DNA of 9,138 nucleotides, from NCBI GenBank assembly GCA_017399325.1, contig JAFQDY010000011.1:1-9138 (forward strand). The letters are read 5' to 3'. How positions within the stretch are numbered: the first letter of the stretch is position 1; each line of letters starts with the position of its first letter. Positions 7,242-9,138 of this stretch are shown piece by piece. The position numbers were made by a program, and so were the translations under genes. The notes beneath the pieces were generated by a model. That model ran no database searches, was not told the origin of the DNA, and was given only the letters and a program-made list of their open reading frames with translations. This DNA is from Oscillospiraceae bacterium (GTDB taxonomy: Bacteria > Bacillota > Clostridia > Oscillospirales > Oscillospiraceae).

Positions 7242-7862
7242 TTATACGGATTCAATGCAGGGCTGATCAACAGCAGGGGCAACAGACTTTAAGCTGTTGT
7301 AGGCATTTGCGTAGGTTGCCTGCATATAGGGCAGGACCCAAATGCCGGCGATACCGAATGTAATACCGCAAAGCAGACCCCAACCGATAAAGGAAAGACC
7401 GAGGACAAACAAATCCATTTTGTGTCCTTCTGTCATAGCCTTGGATTCATTGATGCATTCCAAAGCAGGCTTGCCTTTGTTTTCTGCCAGGATGTATGTA
7501 GACATGGAGTAGGACAAACTCTTGACGATGCCGGGAATCACGAAAAGCAAAGACCACAGGAAGGTAAACAAACCAACAAGGAAGGTTACCTTGAAGGCTG
7601 CCCAAAAGTCATCAAAGCCGCAAAATGCATCGCTTGCTTTGGGCGTTACTCCATTCATCAGGTTCAAGTAAACGCGAACGATACTGAGCGCAAATGCCGG
7701 TGTGATGATGATGGATACAATCAAAGAACCGCCGGGGATAAGGGAAAGTACTGCACTTGCCACGCCTGAGATTAAGCCAATAATCAGAGTGATAACAAAA
7801 AGAATGCCGATTTTACCTTTGATCTGACTTTTGGCTGCCGCTTTTAATTCTGCTCTGTTCAT
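7242..7862 (-). CDS. DUF975 family integral membrane protein
   Basis: A 206-residue membrane protein with about five to six hydrophobic segments. The DUF975 family is recognised from WSLLFVIPGIVKSLSYS at 103-119, the following YILAEN (123-128), an INESKAMTEGHK stretch (137-148) and LGLSFIGWGLL (154-164), with a WVLPYMQATYANAY segment near the C-terminus. The family is common in Firmicutes and has no established biochemical role. The N-terminus MNRAELKAAAKSQIKGK is a typical amphipathic lead-in. ATG 7862 has an AGGAGG site (7870-7875) with 7-bp spacing. The gene is a single transcription unit with its own promoter overlapped by a 44-bp palindrome, so it is probably tightly regulated. It appears less GC-rich than the operon to its left. 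Confidence 0.88.
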   Translation of the reverse strand: MNRAELKAAAKSQIKGKIGILFVITLIIGLISGVASAVLSLIPGGSLIVSIIITPAFALSIVRVYLNLMNGVTPKASDAFCGFDDFWAAFKVTFLVGLFTFLWSLLFVIPGIVKSLSYSMSTYILAENKGKPALECINESKAMTEGHKMDLFVLGLSFIGWGLLCGITFGIAGIWVLPYMQATYANAYNSLKSVAPAVDQPCIESV

Positions 7863-7876
7863 AAATTAACCTCCTG

Positions 7877-7920
7877 AATATGAATATATAGAGAACCAAG
7901 GTTATCTATATATTCATATT
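7877..7920. promoter_or_regulatory. 44-bp near-perfect palindrome, candidate operator of the DUF975 gene
   Basis: The arms AATATGAATATATAGA (7877-7892) and TCTATATATTCATATT (7905-7920) are exact 16-bp inverted copies. After one G/A mismatch on each side, the inner AACC (7894-7897) and GGTT (7900-7903) also pair around AA. The outer end covers the -10 box of the DUF975 promoter (7916-7921), and the rest reaches almost to the ribosome binding site. Because the predicted transcript start (about 7909) falls inside the right arm, the RNA would lack most of that arm, so a DNA-level operator is more likely than an RNA hairpin. Confidence 0.7.
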
Positions 7921-7944
7921 ACAATAAGTTGCCGGAAATGACAA
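7916..7944 (-). promoter_or_regulatory. Sigma-A-type promoter of the DUF975 gene
   Basis: On the minus strand, -35 TTGTCA (7939-7944; five of six consensus bases), a 17-bp spacer, and -10 TAATAT (7916-7921; four of six). The predicted start near 7909 gives a leader of about 47 nt. Confidence 0.7.
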
Positions 7945-7950
7945 TATTTT

Positions 7951-7984
7951 TTTTAAAAACCTCCCGAAAAATCGGGAGGTTTTT
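7951..7984. terminator. Rho-independent terminator downstream of the EcsC-like gene
   Basis: A perfect 13-bp stem, AAAAACCTCCCGA (7955-7967) with TCGGGAGGTTTTT (7972-7984), and an AAAA loop. It has T-runs leaving the hairpin on both strands, so it can work in both directions. It separates the EcsC-like gene (stop at 8042) from the DUF975 promoter that begins a few bases further on. Confidence 0.9.
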
Positions 7985-8041
7985 ATAGTTAGCAATTAGC
8001 CCTTAATAGCAGCCTGTGGTGCTATCAGCAAAAGTGGGAAA

Positions 8042-8743
8042 TTATGATTCTACTACAATTTCTTCTTCATAGTACTTCACTTTTTCTTTTTTGCTCTCTA
8101 CATCGAAGTTTCCATCAAAGAACCATTTATAAGCACGGTCTGCTATAATTTTTGTTTCAACCAAATCCAGTCCACCTCCAATAACGGCACCAACACCTGG
8201 AACAAGTTTCCAAATGTTCACAAGTCCCTTTTGACCAAACTTTGTTAAAAATCTAAAACCGACTTTTTGATTAATTTTTGTTAAAACCTTACCAGGTATT
8301 TTCTTTACTAAATTATTAGCAACCTTCATGCCGAACTTTATGCCGACTTGTTTAATTATTTCATTTACTGCTACACCCGCAAGACAAGCATAAACCAATG
8401 TTTGTGTTTGGTCACTATTTAGTTCATAACCTGCCATATATGCAGTACAAGCAATCATTCTCATTTGAACATATAGAACACTACCAACGTTTGCAGGAAG
8501 TGTTATTGGCATTACAATAAAACCACCAAAACCAGTTATAAAGCCCGATGTAGTGCATTTTATTATTTGATTTCTAATCATTTCCTTGCAGGCTTTTTCT
8601 TTCGTTTTATGCTTCTTTAAGTAATCGTTCGCCATATCTTCAATGCTTGGACTAATTTGTGGAATACCGTTCAAGCATTTATCATAACACGCATCTAATG
8701 CTTTCGTTATGTCTGCTTTTGATAATTTCTTACCTTTTGACAT
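8042..8743 (-). CDS. EcsC family protein
   Basis: A 233-residue protein assigned to the EcsC family on its central block: GFITGFGGFIVMPITLPAN at 67-85, then VLYVQMRMIA (89-98), AGYELNSDQ (104-112) and a LVYACLAG/KQVGIKFG region (116-138). A second glycine-rich hydrophobic segment, VPGVGAVIGGGLD, lies near 194-206. The N-terminus is charged and helical, and the tail is strongly acidic and lysine-rich. EcsC is named after the third gene of the Bacillus ecs locus; its biochemical function is not established, and this copy is not next to ABC-transporter genes. ATG 8743 has a GGAGG site (8752-8756) with 8-bp spacing. Base composition is markedly AT-rich compared with neighbours (17 G/C of 60 in 8221-8280), and AT-ending codons dominate, which fits horizontal acquisition. 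It is a lone gene with its own promoter and terminator. Confidence 0.82.
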   Translation of the reverse strand: MSKGKKLSKADITKALDACYDKCLNGIPQISPSIEDMANDYLKKHKTKEKACKEMIRNQIIKCTTSGFITGFGGFIVMPITLPANVGSVLYVQMRMIACTAYMAGYELNSDQTQTLVYACLAGVAVNEIIKQVGIKFGMKVANNLVKKIPGKVLTKINQKVGFRFLTKFGQKGLVNIWKLVPGVGAVIGGGLDLVETKIIADRAYKWFFDGNFDVESKKEKVKYYEEEIVVES

Positions 8744-8771
8744 CTTAATCGCCTCCGTATAAGAAAATGTG

Positions 8772-8785
8772 ATTTTCGCGAAAAT
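8772..8785. promoter_or_regulatory. 14-bp palindrome at the EcsC-gene transcript start, candidate operator
   Basis: ATTTTCGCGAAAAT is a perfect palindrome centred on the CG pair between 8778 and 8779. It lies just downstream of the predicted transcript start (about 8789) and upstream of the ribosome binding site. With no loop it would make a poor RNA hairpin, so a repressor site is the simplest reading. Confidence 0.5.
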
Positions 8786-8795
8786 ATTTTTCTAA

Positions 8796-8824
8796 ATTAT
8801 ATAACATAAAAAGGTCTTTTTCAA
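8796..8824 (-). promoter_or_regulatory. Sigma-A-type promoter of the EcsC-family gene
   Basis: On the minus strand, -35 TTGAAA (8819-8824), a 17-bp spacer, and consensus TATAAT (8796-8801). The leader is about 46 nt. The promoter starts 13 bp beyond the pyruvate phosphate dikinase terminator stem, so the gene is insulated from upstream transcription. Confidence 0.85.
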
Positions 8825-8830
8825 TAGAAA

Positions 8831-8862
8831 TAAAAAATCCGCCCGAAGAAATTCGGGCGGAT
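8831..8862 (-). terminator. Rho-independent terminator of pyruvate phosphate dikinase gene
   Basis: A perfect 11-bp stem, ATCCGCCCGAA (8837-8847) with TTCGGGCGGAT (8852-8862), and a 4-nt loop. On the minus strand it runs into TTTTTTA, a good U-tract. It begins about 20 bp after the dikinase stop codon. Confidence 0.92.
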
Positions 8863-8882
8863 AATTTTGCTTTGTAATCTAA

Positions 8883-9138
8883 TTACTTAGATTCTTTGAT
8901 AGCAGCCTGAGCGGCAGCCAGTCTTGCGATGGGAACACGGAAGGGGCTGCAGGACACGTAGTCCAGGCCGATCTTGTGGCAGAACTCAACAGAGTTGGGG
9001 TCGCCACCGTGTTCGCCGCAGATACCGTAGTGCAACTTGTTGCCGGTAGCCTTGGCCTTGGTGATAGCCATTTCCATCAACTGACCAACGCCGGTCTGAT
9101 CCAACTTGGCAAAGGGATCGTTCTCGAAGATCTTGGCA
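8883..9138 (-). CDS. ppdK: Pyruvate, phosphate dikinase, C-terminal end (5'-partial)
   Basis: The last 85 or so residues of a cytosolic PEP-utilising enzyme that interconverts PEP + AMP + PPi with pyruvate + ATP + Pi. The frame is open to the right edge and reads NDPFAKLDQTGVGQLMEMA, then GICGEHGGDPNSVEFCHKIG, then YVSCSPFRVPIARLAAAQAA to the stop, the near-invariant C-terminus of the PEP/pyruvate barrel domain. The Cys of GICGEHGG is 44 residues before the end, which matches the position of the catalytic Cys831 in the Clostridium symbiosum enzyme. Full-length enzymes are about 870-880 residues, so some 90 percent lies outside the window. Many anaerobic Clostridia use this enzyme in PPi-linked glycolysis or in gluconeogenesis; the direction here is not visible. 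Confidence 0.95.
   Translation of the reverse strand, partial: AKIFENDPFAKLDQTGVGQLMEMAITKAKATGNKLHYGICGEHGGDPNSVEFCHKIGLDYVSCSPFRVPIARLAAAQAAIKESK

Noticed and set aside
7985..8041. TAGCA/TGCTA inverted pair near 8008-8024
   Set aside because: Only a 5-bp match with a loose centre, no U-tract; weaker than the adjacent perfect terminator.
8042..8743. EcsC-like gene as part of a phage-defence island
   Set aside because: No nuclease, helicase, TIR, reverse transcriptase or toxin-antitoxin gene is adjacent in this window, so there is no contextual support.

Overview
The window looks like chromosomal DNA from a Gram-positive anaerobe of the Clostridia, probably a gut Oscillospiraceae/Ruminococcaceae-type bacterium. 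The grounds are strong GGAGG-type ribosome binding sites, sigma-A-like promoters, short GC-rich hairpin terminators, and families common in that group: NhaC-type antiporter, MoxR/DUF58/transglutaminase cluster, DUF975, EcsC and pyruvate phosphate dikinase. Base composition is GC-rich by eye over most of the window, but drops sharply between about 8040 and 8830. No taxon can be fixed from sequence alone.

Layout. (1) 1-1299, plus strand: the C-terminal part of an NhaC-family Na+/H+ antiporter that enters from the left edge. It converges on (2) 1349-2164, minus strand, a YwaF/TMEM164-like multispanning membrane protein; a hairpin between them can terminate both. (3) 2310-6280, plus strand: a tight three-gene operon, MoxR AAA+ ATPase, DUF58 protein and membrane-anchored transglutaminase-like protein, behind an extended -10 promoter. 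The genes are separated by 1 bp and then overlap by 11 bp, so they are probably translationally coupled. (4) 6339-7067, minus strand: a nitroreductase-family flavoprotein with a near-ideal promoter, converging on the operon across a shared hairpin terminator. (5) 7242-7862, minus strand: a DUF975 membrane protein whose promoter carries a striking 44-bp near-perfect palindrome. (6) 8042-8743, minus strand: an AT-rich EcsC-family gene with its own promoter and terminators on both sides, a plausible acquired single-gene unit. (7) 8883-9138, minus strand: the C-terminal end of pyruvate phosphate dikinase, continuing past the right edge.

How the genes work together: only the MoxR-DUF58-transglutaminase set is a clear functional unit. 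By analogy with known MoxR systems, the ATPase would act as a chaperone-like remodeller, and DUF58 and the transglutaminase would act at the membrane and cell surface. The other genes appear to be single transcription units: sodium/proton homeostasis, lipid or membrane modification, redox, envelope proteins of unknown role, and PEP/pyruvate interconversion.

I see no mobile element, CRISPR array, tRNA or rRNA, and no clearly new multi-gene system. The points most worth a second look are the 44-bp operator-like palindrome, the smaller palindromes at two other promoters, the AT-rich EcsC unit, the conserved Cys/His residues of the TMEM164-like protein, and the Glu in the Asp position of the transglutaminase triad.
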